Assembly: GCF_009835145.1 (NCBI RefSeq)
Contig: NZ_APKE01000020.1
Location: 46,137-110,136, forward strand
Direction of reading: 5' to 3'
Length of the DNA: 64,000 nt
Source: Profundibacterium mesophilum KAUST100406-0324
GTDB lineage: Bacteria > Pseudomonadota > Alphaproteobacteria > Rhodobacterales > Rhodobacteraceae
Below the pieces are notes generated by a model. It made no database searches. It saw nothing but the letters and a program-made list of their open reading frames with translations, and was not told the DNA's origin. How positions within the stretch are numbered: position 1 is the stretch's first letter; each line of letters opens with the position of its first letter. Positions 18,817 to 29,600 of the stretch are shown here, one piece after another. A program made the translations under genes and the position numbers.

Positions 18817-19767
18817 ATGACAACGCGCCCCGCCCCCGCCGCGCCGGCCCGCATGATCGGTGTCCTCTTCGGTCTTCTGGCCGCCACCGCATGGGGCACC
18901 ACCGGAACCGCGGCCACCTTCGCGCCGGAGGTTCCGGCAGTGGCGATCGGCGCCGCGGCGATGGGTATCGGCGGGATGCTGCAGGCGCTCATCGCCATTC
19001 GCGGGATCCGCTCGGAGCGCGGTGCCCTCCTGCGCCACCGCCGCCCGCTTCTGGTGGGGGCGATCTGCGTCGCGATCTATCCGCTGGCCTTCTACGCCTC
19101 GATGCGTCTGGCCGGCGTTACCATCGGAACCGTCATCTCCATCGGGTCCGCTCCGCTGATCTCGGCATTGATCGAGAACCGCGTCGAGGGGACGCGGCTC
19201 ACCCTGCGCTGGGGCATCGGGGCCGCGCTGGGCATCGGGGGCATGGCGCTTCTGGGGGCCATGGAGGGCAATCACGAGGCGCTCGCGCCGAACGTGCCGC
19301 TGGGCGTGGCGCTCGGCCTGCTGGCGGGCATGACATACGCGCTCTACGCCTGGTGCGCGCGGCGACTGATGCAGCATGGCATCGAGGCACGCGCCGCGAT
19401 GGGGGCGACATTCGGTCTGGGCGGGCTCTTGCTGATGCCGGTTCTCTTCGCGGCGGGCGATCCGTTCCTCGACAGCGCGAGTAACCTGATGGTCGGGATC
19501 TACATGGCAACCGTGCCGATGTTCCTGGGCTATGTCGCCTTCGGTATCGCGCTGTCGCGCCTGCCGAGCAGCCAGGTGACGACCCTCACGCTCTTCGAGC
19601 CGGTCGTCGCCGCGCTGCTGGCCATCGCCGTCGTGGGCGAGCGGCTTCCGCCCCTCGGGTGGCTCGGCGTCGGGCTGATCATCGCCTGTCTTTTCTGGAA
19701 TGAGGCGCCGTTGCCCCGCCGCCGCACCCGCCGCACCCGCACCCGCCTATCCGCCCTCCGGCGCTGA
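18817..19767 (+). CDS. EamA/DMT-superfamily exporter
   Basis: The 316-residue membrane protein has about ten hydrophobic helices and two EamA-like halves. The first half begins [19 protein letters not shown], and the second includes [20 protein letters not shown] and [18 protein letters not shown]. This is the layout of drug/metabolite exporters of the inner membrane. The C-terminus is short and Arg-rich. The ATG at 18817 is preceded by an in-frame GTG (18814), and no strong ribosome-binding site decides between them. The substrate is unknown. Confidence 0.87.
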   Translation: MTTRPAPAAPARMIGVLFGLLAATAWGTTGTAATFAPEVPAVAIGAAAMGIGGMLQALIAIRGIRSERGALLRHRRPLLVGAICVAIYPLAFYASMRLAGVTIGTVISIGSAPLISALIENRVEGTRLTLRWGIGAALGIGGMALLGAMEGNHEALAPNVPLGVALGLLAGMTYALYAWCARRLMQHGIEARAAMGATFGLGGLLLMPVLFAAGDPFLDSASNLMVGIYMATVPMFLGYVAFGIALSRLPSSQVTTLTLFEPVVAALLAIAVVGERLPPLGWLGVGLIIACLFWNEAPLPRRRTRRTRTRLSALRR

Positions 19768-19825
19768 TGGCCAAATCCATGCACGGGCCCTGGGATCGGG
19801 TCCGCACCGCTATGACGAGGGCTGC

Positions 19826-21019
19826 ATGCTGACTGGAACGGACCTTGACGAGCTGACCGCGTTCCGCCGGGAGCTTCACCGTCATCCGGAGCTTTCGGGG
19901 CAGGAGGTCGGGACGGCCTCCATGATCGCCGCCGCATTGCGGGACCTGTCCCCGAGCCGGATCCTCACGGGGCTCGGGGGGCATGGCGTGGCCGCCGTCT
20001 TCGACAGTGGCCGGGAGGGGCCGACCGTCCTCTTCCGCGCCGAGCTCGATGGCCTGCCGATCGAGGAGCGCAACGACATCGCCTGGGCCTCGCTCCATGC
20101 CGGCAAGAGCCATGTCTGCGGCCATGACGGCCATATGGCGATGCTGCTGGCGCTGGGGCGCATGGCGGCGCGCCGGCCCGTGGCGCGCGGGCGGGCCGTG
20201 CTGCTGTTCCAGCCGGCCGAGGAGGATGGCAGCGGCGCGCTGGCCGTGATCCGCGATCCCGCCTTCGCGGCGATAAGGCCGGACTGGGCCTTTGCCATCC
20301 ATGTCCTGCCCGGTCACCCGTTCGGCCATGTCGCGGCCCGCGCCGGGCTGATCAATTGCGCCTCCATGGGGTTGCGGATCGCGCTTTCGGGCAAGACCGC
20401 CCATGCCGCCGATCCGGGGGCCGGGCTCTCCCCCGCGCGAACCGTGGCCTCCTTGATCCCGGACCTCGAGGCGCTCGGACGTGACGGGCCGGTCGATGAG
20501 GGGTTCCGCCTGGTCACGATCACCCATGCCAGGATAGGCGAGCCGTCTTTCGGGGTGGCCCCGGGAGAGGCGGAACTCTATGCAACCCTGCGCAGCGCCA
20601 GCGATGCACAGCTCGATGATCTCGAGACCGCGGCGCGCGGCCTTGCCGCCGCGGCGGCGCGCGATGCGGGGCTCGGCCTGCGCTTCGAGACCTGCGACAG
20701 GTTCGCCGCCTCGATCAACGACCCCGAGGCCGTCGCGGTTGCCGCCGCGGCGATGGGGGCGGCCGGGATCACGCATGGCGAAGCCGGTCTTCCGATGCGC
20801 GCCTCGGAGGATTTCGGCGTGTTCGGTTGGGGCGCCAAGGCGGCCATGCTGTGCCTTGGCCCCGGCGAGGATCATCCCGCGCTGCACAATCCCGATTATG
20901 ACTTTCCCGATGCGCTGCTCCCGGTGGGAAGCGCCATATTCGAGCGTATCATGCGCGATCTCCTGGGGCATGCCGACGCGCCGCCCGCCGGAGACAGGCC
21001 GCTCGCGCCCGAAGCCTGA
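19826..21019 (+). CDS. M20-family amidohydrolase / aminoacylase
   Basis: The 397-residue protein belongs to the M20 amidohydrolase group that hydrolyses N-acyl amino acids or related amides with a metal centre. Visible features are RRELHRHPELSGQE near the N-terminus, RAELDGLPIEE, the metal-binding CGHDGHMAM around residue 105, and QPAEEDGSGA. A small dimerisation domain follows, beginning GLRIALSGKTAHAADP. The C-terminal metal motif is present as RASEDFGVFG. There is no signal peptide, so it is cytosolic. It lies 58 bp after the DMT exporter in the same direction and may be co-expressed. Confidence 0.9.
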   Translation: MLTGTDLDELTAFRRELHRHPELSGQEVGTASMIAAALRDLSPSRILTGLGGHGVAAVFDSGREGPTVLFRAELDGLPIEERNDIAWASLHAGKSHVCGHDGHMAMLLALGRMAARRPVARGRAVLLFQPAEEDGSGALAVIRDPAFAAIRPDWAFAIHVLPGHPFGHVAARAGLINCASMGLRIALSGKTAHAADPGAGLSPARTVASLIPDLEALGRDGPVDEGFRLVTITHARIGEPSFGVAPGEAELYATLRSASDAQLDDLETAARGLAAAAARDAGLGLRFETCDRFAASINDPEAVAVAAAAMGAAGITHGEAGLPMRASEDFGVFGWGAKAAMLCLGPGEDHPALHNPDYDFPDALLPVGSAIFERIMRDLLGHADAPPAGDRPLAPEA

Positions 21020-21154
21020 CCGCGCGCGGGACGGCCCGGCGATCGGCGAGCGCGCGCCCCGCTTGAAGCGGCAATCATGGAAGCGCTGGGCCCAATCGCG
21101 CCGGGTCCGTTCGGGCCCGCGTTCGGCGAGGCCGGTCTGACCGGGCCTGCGGCC

Positions 21155-22234
21155 CTACCCGGAAGGGCCGGGTGATCCCTGCGGTGCCGGACCGGTGCCG
21201 AATATCCAGGCCCCGTCCGCACGCTCGCGGCGCCAGGCGATGCCGCGATGGTGCAGATGCTGGCAATGTGCCATCGCCTCGACGAGGGCGAGCCCGTATT
21301 CGCCCCCCCTGATGGGCCGCCTGTAGAGCAGGTCGAAGCATTCCGCGGCACTATGCGCCGTGGCGAGGAAATCGGTCAGCCTGCCAAGCGCCGCATGATG
21401 GTTGTCGATCAGGTTGCGCAGCCTGTAGGGCAGGCCGGTGAAGGGAAGCTTGTGCCCCGGCAGCACGAGCTGATCGTCGCGCGCGCAGTCCAGCAGCCGC
21501 GTGCAGGCGGTGATCCAGTCCTCCACGGGATCGGCCTCGGGCTCGGTGGCGTAGAGCCCCAGATTGGGCGAGATCGAGGCGAGAAGCTGATCCCCCCCGA
21601 TCACCAGCGGCGCATCGCTCGACCAGAGCGTGACATGCGCCGGCGCGTGTCCCGCGCCCATTCTCACTTGCCATTGCTGCCCCGCGGCGGTCAGCGTGTC
21701 GCCCTCGCCAAGCCGGGTGAAGCCGAGGGGCAGGGGCGCCGAGACATCGGCGAAGTTGAAGGGCCGCTCGTTGCGGCGGCGCTCGAGGATATCGGGCGCC
21801 ATGCCGCCCCTGCGCCAGTGGCGCACCGTTTCCCGTGCCGGGCGCTCCTGGACATCGAGGATCATCATCCGCGCGAGCAGCCAGGCCGTGCGCGACATCA
21901 TCAGCTCGGCGCCGTGATCGCTCACGAACCAGCCGGCAAGGCCCACGTGATCGGGGTGGTGATGGGTCACGATCACCCGCCGCACGCGCCGCCCGGCGAA
22001 GGGACCATCCAGAAGCGCGGTCCAGATCGACCGCGTGGCCGGATCGCACAGGCCCGGATCAACGAGCGTCAGCCCCTCCTCGTCCTCGAGGATGTAGGCA
22101 TTGACGTGATCGAGGGCCATCGGCAGGGGCAGGCGGACCCAGTGGATCGCCTCGGCGACCCGCAAGGGGCGGCCGAAGGCGGGCGGCTCCGCCCAGGGCA
22201 TGCGGATCGCCGCGCCGGAGCGCGCGGCGGTCAC
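21155..22234 (-). CDS. Metallo-beta-lactamase-fold hydrolase
   Basis: The product (359 residues from the GTG start) has the metal-binding motif THHHPDHVG around residue 115, further ligands in MGAGHAPAHVTLW, and VLPGHKLPF. The C-terminal winged-helix-like segment resembles LACTB2-type hydrolases. The GTG at 22234 overlaps the stop of the upstream acyl-CoA dehydrogenase as GTGA and has AGAGGA upstream, which argues for translational coupling. A later ATG at 22201 would give a protein 11 residues shorter. Its pairing with an acyl-CoA dehydrogenase suggests thioester or lactone hydrolysis, but this is inference. Confidence 0.88.
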   Translation of the reverse strand: MTAARSGAAIRMPWAEPPAFGRPLRVAEAIHWVRLPLPMALDHVNAYILEDEEGLTLVDPGLCDPATRSIWTALLDGPFAGRRVRRVIVTHHHPDHVGLAGWFVSDHGAELMMSRTAWLLARMMILDVQERPARETVRHWRRGGMAPDILERRRNERPFNFADVSAPLPLGFTRLGEGDTLTAAGQQWQVRMGAGHAPAHVTLWSSDAPLVIGGDQLLASISPNLGLYATEPEADPVEDWITACTRLLDCARDDQLVLPGHKLPFTGLPYRLRNLIDNHHAALGRLTDFLATAHSAAECFDLLYRRPIRGGEYGLALVEAMAHCQHLHHRGIAWRRERADGAWIFGTGPAPQGSPGPSG

Positions 22235-23934
22235 AGGTCCTCTGTGCGATTCGCATAAAGCCCGCCGGCACCCTCGCGCGCCTGGGTCAGCAGCCAGGAA
22301 TATTCCGGCAGCATCCGGCGGATGTAGAACCGCGCCAGCTCGGTGCGCGGCCCCGGTCCCGCGCTGGTCGCCGCGCGCAGGTGGAAATGGGCCCCGAGCA
22401 CGCGTGCGAAGGCCCGCAGATAGGGAACCGCCCCGGCGAAACGGTCGTCCATCCGCTCTTGCGCGACCATCCACTCGGTCGTCTCGCGCAGGGTCTCGGC
22501 GGCGTTCCAGACCCGCTTTGCGAGGCGGGGATTGGTGGCGCGGGCGGTTTCGGCGCCGGTTTCGATGTCGTCGAGGATCTTGCCGGCGGTCCGCCCGCCA
22601 TCCATCAGCTTGCGCCCGACGAGGTCCATCGCCTGGATGCCGTTCGTGCCCTCGTAGATCGCGAGCACCCGCCCATCGCGGACGAATTGCGCGGCGCCCG
22701 TCTCCTCGATGACACCCATGCCCCCATGGACCTGGATGCCGGTCTGCGCCGCGGAGATCCCCACATCGGTCCCGAAGGCCTTGGCGATCGGGGTGAGGAA
22801 GGCGGCACGGTCCTTCCAGAATTGCTCGCCGGTCGCGCTCGCCATGTCGGCCGATACCGAACAGCCCAGAGCGATCGACCGGGCGGCGAAGATGTCGGCC
22901 TTCATCTCGAGCAGCATCCGGCGCACGTCGGGATGGCCGAGGATGCTTCCGCCGGGCTCGTTGTTGCGGCCCTGGACGCGATCGCGGGCATAGGCGAGCG
23001 CATGCTGGTAGGCGCCCTCGGCCACGCCTATCCCCTGCACCCCGACGCCGAGGCGGGCGTTGTTCATCATCGTGAACATCGCCGCCATTCCGCCATGCTC
23101 CTGGCCCACGAGCCAGCCGATGGCGCCGTCATATTCCATGACGGCCGTCGGCGAGCCGTGCAGCCCGAGCTTGTGCTCGAGCGAGATGACGCGCAGCGCG
23201 TTGGCCCGGCCGGGATTGCGCGCCGCGTCGGGGATGTATTTGGGCACGAGAAAGAGGCTGATCCCCTTGGTGCCGGGCGCCCCGTCCGCGAGGCGGGCCA
23301 GGACGAGATGGCAGGTGTTGTCGGTGAAGTCGTTGTCGCCCCAGGAGATGTAGATCTTCTGGCCGGTGATCTTGTAGGTGCCGTCGCCCACCGGCTCCGC
23401 CCGGCTGCGCAGCGCGCCGACATCCGAGCCCGCCTGCGGCTCGGTCAGGTTCATCGTGCCGTTCCATTCGCCCGAGATCAGCTTGGGCAGGTAGATGGAC
23501 TTGATCGCGTCGCTGGCATGATGCTCGAGCGCCTCGATCTGGCCCTGGCTCATGAGCGGAGCAAGCTGCAGCGACAGGCAGGCGCTGGCCATCATCTCGT
23601 TCACCCCGGTGGCAAGCGCCATGGGCAGGCCGAGACCGCCATATTCGGGATCGGCGGCCATTCCCACCCAGCCGCCCTCGGCCACCGCGCGGTAGCCCTC
23701 GGCGAAGCCCGGCGAGGTGCGCACGACGCCGTTCTCAAGCCGCGCGGGATGCAGATCGCCGGACCGCTGCAGGGGCGCGAGCTTGTCCTCGCACATCTTC
23801 CCGGCCTCGGACAGGATCGCGGCGGCCATGTCGGGTGTGGCATCGGCGAAACGCTCGGTCTCGGTCACCCGGTTGAGCCCCACCAGATGTTCGAGAATGA
23901 ATGTGAACTCGCCCGTGGGCGCGGTATAGGTCAT
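22231..23934 (-). CDS. Acyl-CoA dehydrogenase, DmdC-like
   Basis: This 567-residue FAD enzyme is longer than ordinary acyl-CoA dehydrogenases and matches the DmdC-type architecture with an extra C-terminal domain. It contains [58 protein letters not shown] and [18 protein letters not shown]. DmdC oxidises methylmercaptopropionyl-CoA in dimethylsulfoniopropionate breakdown in marine Rhodobacterales, but close paralogues act on other acyl-CoAs, so the substrate is uncertain. The ATG at 23934 has AGGAG upstream. It is coupled by a GTGA overlap to the metallo-beta-lactamase-fold gene. Confidence 0.9.
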   Translation of the reverse strand: MTYTAPTGEFTFILEHLVGLNRVTETERFADATPDMAAAILSEAGKMCEDKLAPLQRSGDLHPARLENGVVRTSPGFAEGYRAVAEGGWVGMAADPEYGGLGLPMALATGVNEMMASACLSLQLAPLMSQGQIEALEHHASDAIKSIYLPKLISGEWNGTMNLTEPQAGSDVGALRSRAEPVGDGTYKITGQKIYISWGDNDFTDNTCHLVLARLADGAPGTKGISLFLVPKYIPDAARNPGRANALRVISLEHKLGLHGSPTAVMEYDGAIGWLVGQEHGGMAAMFTMMNNARLGVGVQGIGVAEGAYQHALAYARDRVQGRNNEPGGSILGHPDVRRMLLEMKADIFAARSIALGCSVSADMASATGEQFWKDRAAFLTPIAKAFGTDVGISAAQTGIQVHGGMGVIEETGAAQFVRDGRVLAIYEGTNGIQAMDLVGRKLMDGGRTAGKILDDIETGAETARATNPRLAKRVWNAAETLRETTEWMVAQERMDDRFAGAVPYLRAFARVLGAHFHLRAATSAGPGPRTELARFYIRRMLPEYSWLLTQAREGAGGLYANRTEDL

Positions 23935-24072
23935 GGGGTCATCTCCTGGCTGCGGCGACATCTTGGCAGAGCGCGGCGCAACGCATATGCACTTGTTCGG
24001 TTGCGCCAGAGGATGGGCGAGGCCTGTTGCACCGGCAACCGGGACGCAGCGTCACGAGGGAAGGTGCGAAAC

Positions 24073-25041
24073 ATGCGGACCCTGGAGCTCGAAGCGGGCG
24101 AGGTCGGAGAGGCGGCGCGCCTGCTGCGCGAGGGACGGCTGGTCGCCTTCCCCACCGAGACGGTCTACGGGCTGGGCGCCGATGCGCGCGACGATATCGC
24201 GGTCGCGCGGATCTTCGAGGCCAAGGGCCGACCGCAGTTCAACCCCCTGATCGTCCACCTGCCGGATATGGCATCCGTGGAGGCCGTGGCGGAGCTGTCC
24301 CCCGACGCGGCCCGGCTGGCGGAGGCTTTCTGGCCCGGCCCGATGACGCTCGTTCTGCCGCGGCGGGAGGCGGCGGGCCTGTCGCCGCTCGTCAGCGCCG
24401 GTCTGCCGAGCATCGCGGTCAGGGTGCCTTCGGGCGCGCTCGCCCGCTCGCTTCTGACGCAGGCGGGCATTCCCGTTGCCGCGCCCTCGGCGAACCCGTC
24501 CGGGCGCGTCTCGCCGACGCGGGCCGCGCATGTCCTGAGGGGGCTGTCGGGGCGGATCGACGCGGTGCTTGATGGCGGCCCCTGCGCCGTCGGCCTCGAA
24601 TCGACCATCCTGCAGCCGCGGTCCGCATGCGAGGGTGGCGGTGTGCGCCTGTTGCGACCCGGCGGGCTGGCCGCCGAGGCCGTCGAGGCCTGCCTTGGCG
24701 CGCCGCTCCTGCCGCCGCCCGCGCCGGGGGGCACGGATGGCGAGACGCCGGCGGTGACCGCGCCGGGACAGCTGGCCTCGCATTACGCGCCCGCCGGCCG
24801 CATCCGTCTCGACGCGGATGCCGCCGAGCCCGGCGAGGTGCTCCTCGGTTTCGGTCCGGTGGAGGCTGCCTACAATCTGTCGTCCGCGGGCGACCTGGTC
24901 GAGGCGGCGGCCAATCTCTTCGGACATCTGCAGGCCCTCGACCGTGCCGGCGTGCCACGCATCGCCGTCTCGCCGGTGCCGCGCATCGGACTCGGGCGCG
25001 CGATCAACGACCGGCTGGCGCGGGCGGCGGCGCCGCGCTGA
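24073..25041 (+). CDS. L-threonylcarbamoyladenylate synthase, Sua5 type
   Basis: The 322-residue enzyme makes threonylcarbamoyl-AMP for the t6A37 modification of ANN-decoding tRNAs. The YrdC domain has FPTETVYGLGADA, KGRPQFNPLIVHL, FWPGPMTLVLPR and PVAAPSANPSGRVSPT. The C-terminal Sua5 domain (from about residue 230) includes ASHYAPAGRI, so this is the long form rather than the short TsaC. The ATG at 24073 follows GAGGGAAGG. It is divergent from the acyl-CoA dehydrogenase and convergent with yqgE. Confidence 0.95.
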   Translation: MRTLELEAGEVGEAARLLREGRLVAFPTETVYGLGADARDDIAVARIFEAKGRPQFNPLIVHLPDMASVEAVAELSPDAARLAEAFWPGPMTLVLPRREAAGLSPLVSAGLPSIAVRVPSGALARSLLTQAGIPVAAPSANPSGRVSPTRAAHVLRGLSGRIDAVLDGGPCAVGLESTILQPRSACEGGGVRLLRPGGLAAEAVEACLGAPLLPPPAPGGTDGETPAVTAPGQLASHYAPAGRIRLDADAAEPGEVLLGFGPVEAAYNLSSAGDLVEAAANLFGHLQALDRAGVPRIAVSPVPRIGLGRAINDRLARAAAPR

Positions 25042-25050
25042 GGGGCGCGC

Positions 25051-25626
25051 TCACGCCCGGCCCGCGGCGCCCGACAGAAGCATCGGATCGACCCCGATCC
25101 CCTCGAGCGCAGCGCTCCACTTGAGCCTGTCGGGCGTGCCGAAGACGATCTGCGGCGTGGCATCGGCGATCAGCCAGCCGTTGCGCGCGATCTCCTGCTC
25201 GAGCTGCCCGGCCTGCCAGCCGGCATAGCCCAACGCGAGCAGAAAATCGCCCGATTCCTTCCCTTCGGCAAGACGGCGCAGCGCATCGAGTGTCGCGGTC
25301 ATCTCGAAATCGGCGCCGATTCGCAGGCTCGCCTCGTCTTCGAACTCGGTGGCGCGGTGCAAGACGAAGCCCCGTCCGGTCTCCACCGGCCCGCCGACAT
25401 GGACGGCATGGGCCGGCAGCCCCGGACGCGCCCCGATGCCAAGCTGATCGAGCAGGTCGAGAAAGGTGATCTGCTGCGCCGTCTTGTTGACAATCAGGCC
25501 CATCGCGCCGTCCTCGCCATGCGCGCAAAGCAGGATGACGCTCTTGTCGAAGCGTGGATCGCCCATGCCCGGCATGGCCACGAGCAGCTTGCCGGCGAGC
25601 GTCTGGGCTGGATCGGATTGATTCAT
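25051..25626 (-). CDS. YqgE/AlgH family protein (UPF0301)
   Basis: The 191-residue protein matches the UPF0301 family throughout: GKLLVAMPGMGDPRFDKSV, CAHGEDGAMGLIVNK, GGPVETGRGFVLH and LALGYAGWQAGQLEQEI. The family is widespread in proteobacteria; AlgH affects alginate regulation in Pseudomonas, but no biochemical role is firm. The ATG at 25626 gives the typical start. It ends ten bases from the Sua5 stop and is divergent from the DsbD-like gene. Confidence 0.94.
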   Translation of the reverse strand: MNQSDPAQTLAGKLLVAMPGMGDPRFDKSVILLCAHGEDGAMGLIVNKTAQQITFLDLLDQLGIGARPGLPAHAVHVGGPVETGRGFVLHRATEFEDEASLRIGADFEMTATLDALRRLAEGKESGDFLLALGYAGWQAGQLEQEIARNGWLIADATPQIVFGTPDRLKWSAALEGIGVDPMLLSGAAGRA

Positions 25627-25731
25627 TCCATGGATAATGCAGCAGGCCTGCCACGTTGCAAGGGGGCGTGGGAGCGGGCTCTCGCCAAGTCGTGATTTCC
25701 ATCCCGGCGAGGCGTGCTTACTGTATGGCCG

Positions 25732-26601
25732 ATGACATGCATCTCCACCCATCGCCCGCGCCGTGCCGCCGCCATTCTCGGCGCCGCGGCCCTGCTGCTC
25801 GCCGCTCCCCATCCGGGGTCCGATGGCGAGCTGCGCCTCGCCGCGCCAGCCGCCGCGCAACCCATGCCGAGCATGGCCGAACTCGAGATCCTGCCGGGCT
25901 GGCGCGACGGCTCCGGCCGCCATGTCGCCGGGCTGCGCATCTCGCTCGATCCGGGGTGGAAGACCTATTGGCGGGCGCCGGGGGATGCGGGCATTCCGCC
26001 GCATTTCGACTGGAGTGGATCGCGCAACATCGCCGGGGCCGAGGTGCTCTGGCCCGCGCCCGAGGTCTTCACCTCGAACGGGCTGACCTCCGTGGGCTAC
26101 GTCTCGGACGTAATCCTTCCGATCGTTTTCACGCCGCGCGACCCGGACCGTCCCATCAGGCTGGAGGGCCGCGTCGATCTCGGTGTCTGCGAGAATATCT
26201 GCGTGCCGGTCTCCATGAAGGTCTCGGCCGCGCTCGAGCCGGGGGCGCGCTCCGCCGATCCGCGCATCGTGGCCGCGATGGACGCGCGCCCTTCGTCCGG
26301 CGCACAGGCCGGGGCGGGACCGCTCACCTGCGCCGTCACCCCGACCGAGGGCGGTCTGCGCCTGAATGTCGAGGTGACGCTCGCGCCGCGCGGCGCGGGG
26401 GAGCATGCGGTGGTCGAGCTGGGGCGCGCCGGGGCATGGGTCTCGGAGGCCGAGCTGGTCCGGGACGGCGACAGGCTCTCCTCGCAGGTGGATGTCGTGC
26501 CGCCGCGCGGCGCGCCCTTCATGCTCGACCGATCGCAGGTGCGCCTCACGGTGCTGGGCCCGCGCGGTGCGGTGGACATGCAAGGCTGCACCGGGGGGTG
26601 A
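25732..26601 (+). CDS. Periplasmic DsbD N-terminal-domain-like protein
   Basis: The protein of about 289 residues has a signal region (Arg-rich start, then AAAILGAAALLLAAP) followed by an immunoglobulin-like domain of the type at the N-terminus of DsbD/ScsB. Visible are ISLDPGWKTYWRAPGDAGIP, VGYVSDVILPI and the cysteine pair in LGVCENICVPVSM, which matches the redox region of the DsbD alpha domain. No membrane or thioredoxin domain follows, so it is a stand-alone module. The start is uncertain: a GTG at 25714 is also in frame, and neither has a good ribosome-binding site. A thiol transfer role in the periplasm is plausible but unproven. Confidence 0.83.
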   Translation: MTCISTHRPRRAAAILGAAALLLAAPHPGSDGELRLAAPAAAQPMPSMAELEILPGWRDGSGRHVAGLRISLDPGWKTYWRAPGDAGIPPHFDWSGSRNIAGAEVLWPAPEVFTSNGLTSVGYVSDVILPIVFTPRDPDRPIRLEGRVDLGVCENICVPVSMKVSAALEPGARSADPRIVAAMDARPSSGAQAGAGPLTCAVTPTEGGLRLNVEVTLAPRGAGEHAVVELGRAGAWVSEAELVRDGDRLSSQVDVVPPRGAPFMLDRSQVRLTVLGPRGAVDMQGCTGG

Positions 26602-26605
26602 TGGC

Positions 26606-29600
26606 TCAGCGGCGCCGGCGCGAGAGGGCCGTGCCGATAAGGGCCAGAAGCGCGGTCCCGACCGTCAGGCCCATATAGAGCGCAAAGCCTGCTGCCGGGC
26701 CGAGCGCGGCCCCGCCGAGCGCCATCGGCAACCGTTCCCACAAGATGGCCGGCAGCAGGACGAGGGCGAACCCCGCGAGCGCCGCCATGCCGGTCAGGCT
26801 CACCGCGCGGCGCACCGCACGGTGACGCCGGCCGCCCCGCAGGCTGCGGCGCACCGCGTCGAGGCTGCGGCGCGCGTCATGCTGCATCCCGATCAGCGCC
26901 GGCACCACCAGGAGCACCAGGAGCATTCCGAAGCCCAGCCCGTAGACGAGGGTGATCACCGTGGGTTTGAGAAACTGCGCATCGGCCGAGGTCTCGTAGA
27001 GCAGCGGCGCGAGGCCCAGAACGGTCGTCAGGGTGGTCAGCAGCACCGGGCGCAGCCGGTCCGCCGCGCCGTCCACGATCGCGGGAACGAGGCCGCGATC
27101 GTGCGCATGTTCGTCGATCGTGGTCACCAGAACGATGGAATCGTTGATGATGATGCCCGTCATTCCCAGCAATCCGACCACGGTGAAAAGGCTCAGCGGC
27201 ACGTCCCAGGCCGCATGGCCCCAGATCGTGCCGACCAGGCCGAAGGGAATGATCGCCATCACCACGAACGGGCGCAGCCAGCTCGAGAAGACCCAGGCGA
27301 GCGTCAGGTAGATCCCGGTCAGGCAGAAGGCGAGGCCGAGAGCGGCATCCGCGAGAAAGGCGTCCTCCTGCTCGGAGAGGCCGGACAAGGCGGTGCTGAC
27401 CCCGAAATCCTCCTCGAGCCGGGGCAGGATGACCGTTTCGAGCGCCTGCATGATCTCGCTGGCGCGGGCCGGGTCGTCCTCGGACAGATCGCCCGTGACC
27501 CGCGCCAGCCGCACCCCGTTCTCGCGGCGGATGCTCGAGAAGCCCGCCGCGCGGCGCAGCGTGACGATATCGGCGAGGGGGACCTGCTGCCCCTCCGCCG
27601 TCGGCAGCAGCATCCGGTCCAGCAGGTCGGGCGTCAGATCCCGCGGCGCCAGCTCGACCCGGATCGTCGCCGCCCGCGGCCCGTCCGGAAAGCTCGCAGC
27701 CTCGATCCCCGAAAGCCTGTCGCGCAGCACGTCGCCCAGCGCGTCGATCGTGAATCCGAGGGCCCTGCCGCGCGCGGTCAGCTCGAGAATGATCTCCTCC
27801 TTGTCATAGGGCAGCGAATCCTCGAGCGCGGAAACCTCCGGGAAGGTGCCGAGCCGCGCTTTGAGGTCTTCGGCCGCCGCCTTGAGCGTCTGGCTCGCGG
27901 CGCCCGATATCCGGATGTCGAGCGCATCCCCGCCCGGGCCGCTCCGCCCGCCGCGATAGCTTACCGTCTCGAGCAGGGGATGTTCGGGCACGGCCTCCTG
28001 CAGCGCGGCCAGGAAGGCGAAGCTCGAATAGGGGCGCGCATCGGCGGGGATGAGTTCGATGGAGATCGCGCCGAGGCGTTCGGGCTCGGTCTCCTCCGTT
28101 CCGGCAAGGCCGCGCCCGGCGGTGCCGCCGATCTGCGCGATGGCGAAATCGACCGGATCGCGCCCATGCTCGGCCTCGTAGGCCGCGCCCGTCTCGGCGA
28201 CGCTTCGCTGCAACGCGCGCATCATCTCGAGCGTGTCCGCCCGCGTGGCGCCGTCGCGCATGACGAAATTGCCGGTGATCGTGCTGCGCTCCGGCGCGTT
28301 GAAGAAACGCCATTGCACGTCGCCGCGCATGAAGACCGCGACCTGGCTTGCCAGGATCGCGATCACGGCCGCCAGAACCGGGTAGCGGGCCTTGACGACC
28401 AGCCGCATCAGCGGGCGGAACCCCTTGTCGCGCAGCACGCCGAACCCCTTGTTCACGGTGCGCGAGGGCCAGTCGTACCAATGGCCGCGCCCGACATGCG
28501 AGAGCGCGTGGGCCATGTGGTTCGGCAGGATCAGGAAGCATTCGGCGAGCGAGGCGATCAGCACCACGATCACGGTGAAGGGAATGTCCGAGATGAGATC
28601 GCCGAAGCGCCCCCCGACCGCCACCAGGCCGAAGAAGGCGATCACCGTGGTCAGCGTGGCCGAGAAGACCGGCGCGAACATCCGGCCGGCGGCATTCTCG
28701 GCGGCCGTCTTGGCATCCTCGCCAAGCTGCCTCGCCCTGAAATCGGCATGCTCACCGACCACGATCGCGTCATCGACCACGATCCCCAGCGTGATGATCA
28801 GCGCGAAGAGGGAGATCATGTTGAAGGTCAGCCCGGCGGCATACATCAGCGCGATCGCAGCCGTCATCGCGACGGGGATGCCGGCCGCCACCCAGAAGGC
28901 GGTGCGTGCGTTGAGAAAGAAGAACAGCAGGCCCACCACCAGTCCGAGCCCCATCAGGCCATTCTCCATCAGCGTGTCGAGCCGCCCGGTGATCGCCTCC
29001 GCGCGGGTGCGCACGAGGGTGATCTCCACCCCTTCGGGCAGGGTGGGGCGCATCTGCGCGGCGACCGCCTCGACCCTTCGCTGAAGCTCTATCGCGTCCC
29101 CTTCGGCACTGCGCTCGACACGCAGCGTGAGGGCGGGATCCGGACCCACGAAGGAGGCACGGTCGCGGTCGATGCCCGGTTGGGTGATCCGCGCCACGTC
29201 CCCCAGTTCGAGCCGCGTGCCATCCATCCCGGAGCGCAGCGCGATGCCGGCGATCTGCTCGGCGCTGCGCTTGGCGACCCCGGTGCGCACCCGCGCGGCG
29301 CCGGCGATGTCGCCCGCGGGATCGGCCTCGGCCTCCTCGGCGATGGCGGCGGCGATCTGCGACAGGCTGAGCCCGTGCCGGATGAGCGAGATGGAGGGGA
29401 CCTCCACCCGTATCTCGGCCGCCGCGATGCCCTCGATCGTCACCTGCGTGACCCCGGCGGCGAAGAGCCGCGCGGTGAACGCGTCGGCGAGACGCGCGAG
29501 CTGTTGCGGGGCGATCGGGCCGTGGATGACGGTATCGGTGACCCTGTCGCTCCAGGCGCTGCGGCGCACCACCGGCTCCTGCGCCGCATCGGGCAGGTCG

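Noticed and set aside
22381..24072. N-terminal extension in frame with the Sua5 gene
   Set aside because: It runs antisense to the acyl-CoA dehydrogenase and lacks similarity to any Sua5 protein. The ATG at 24073 has a good ribosome-binding site.
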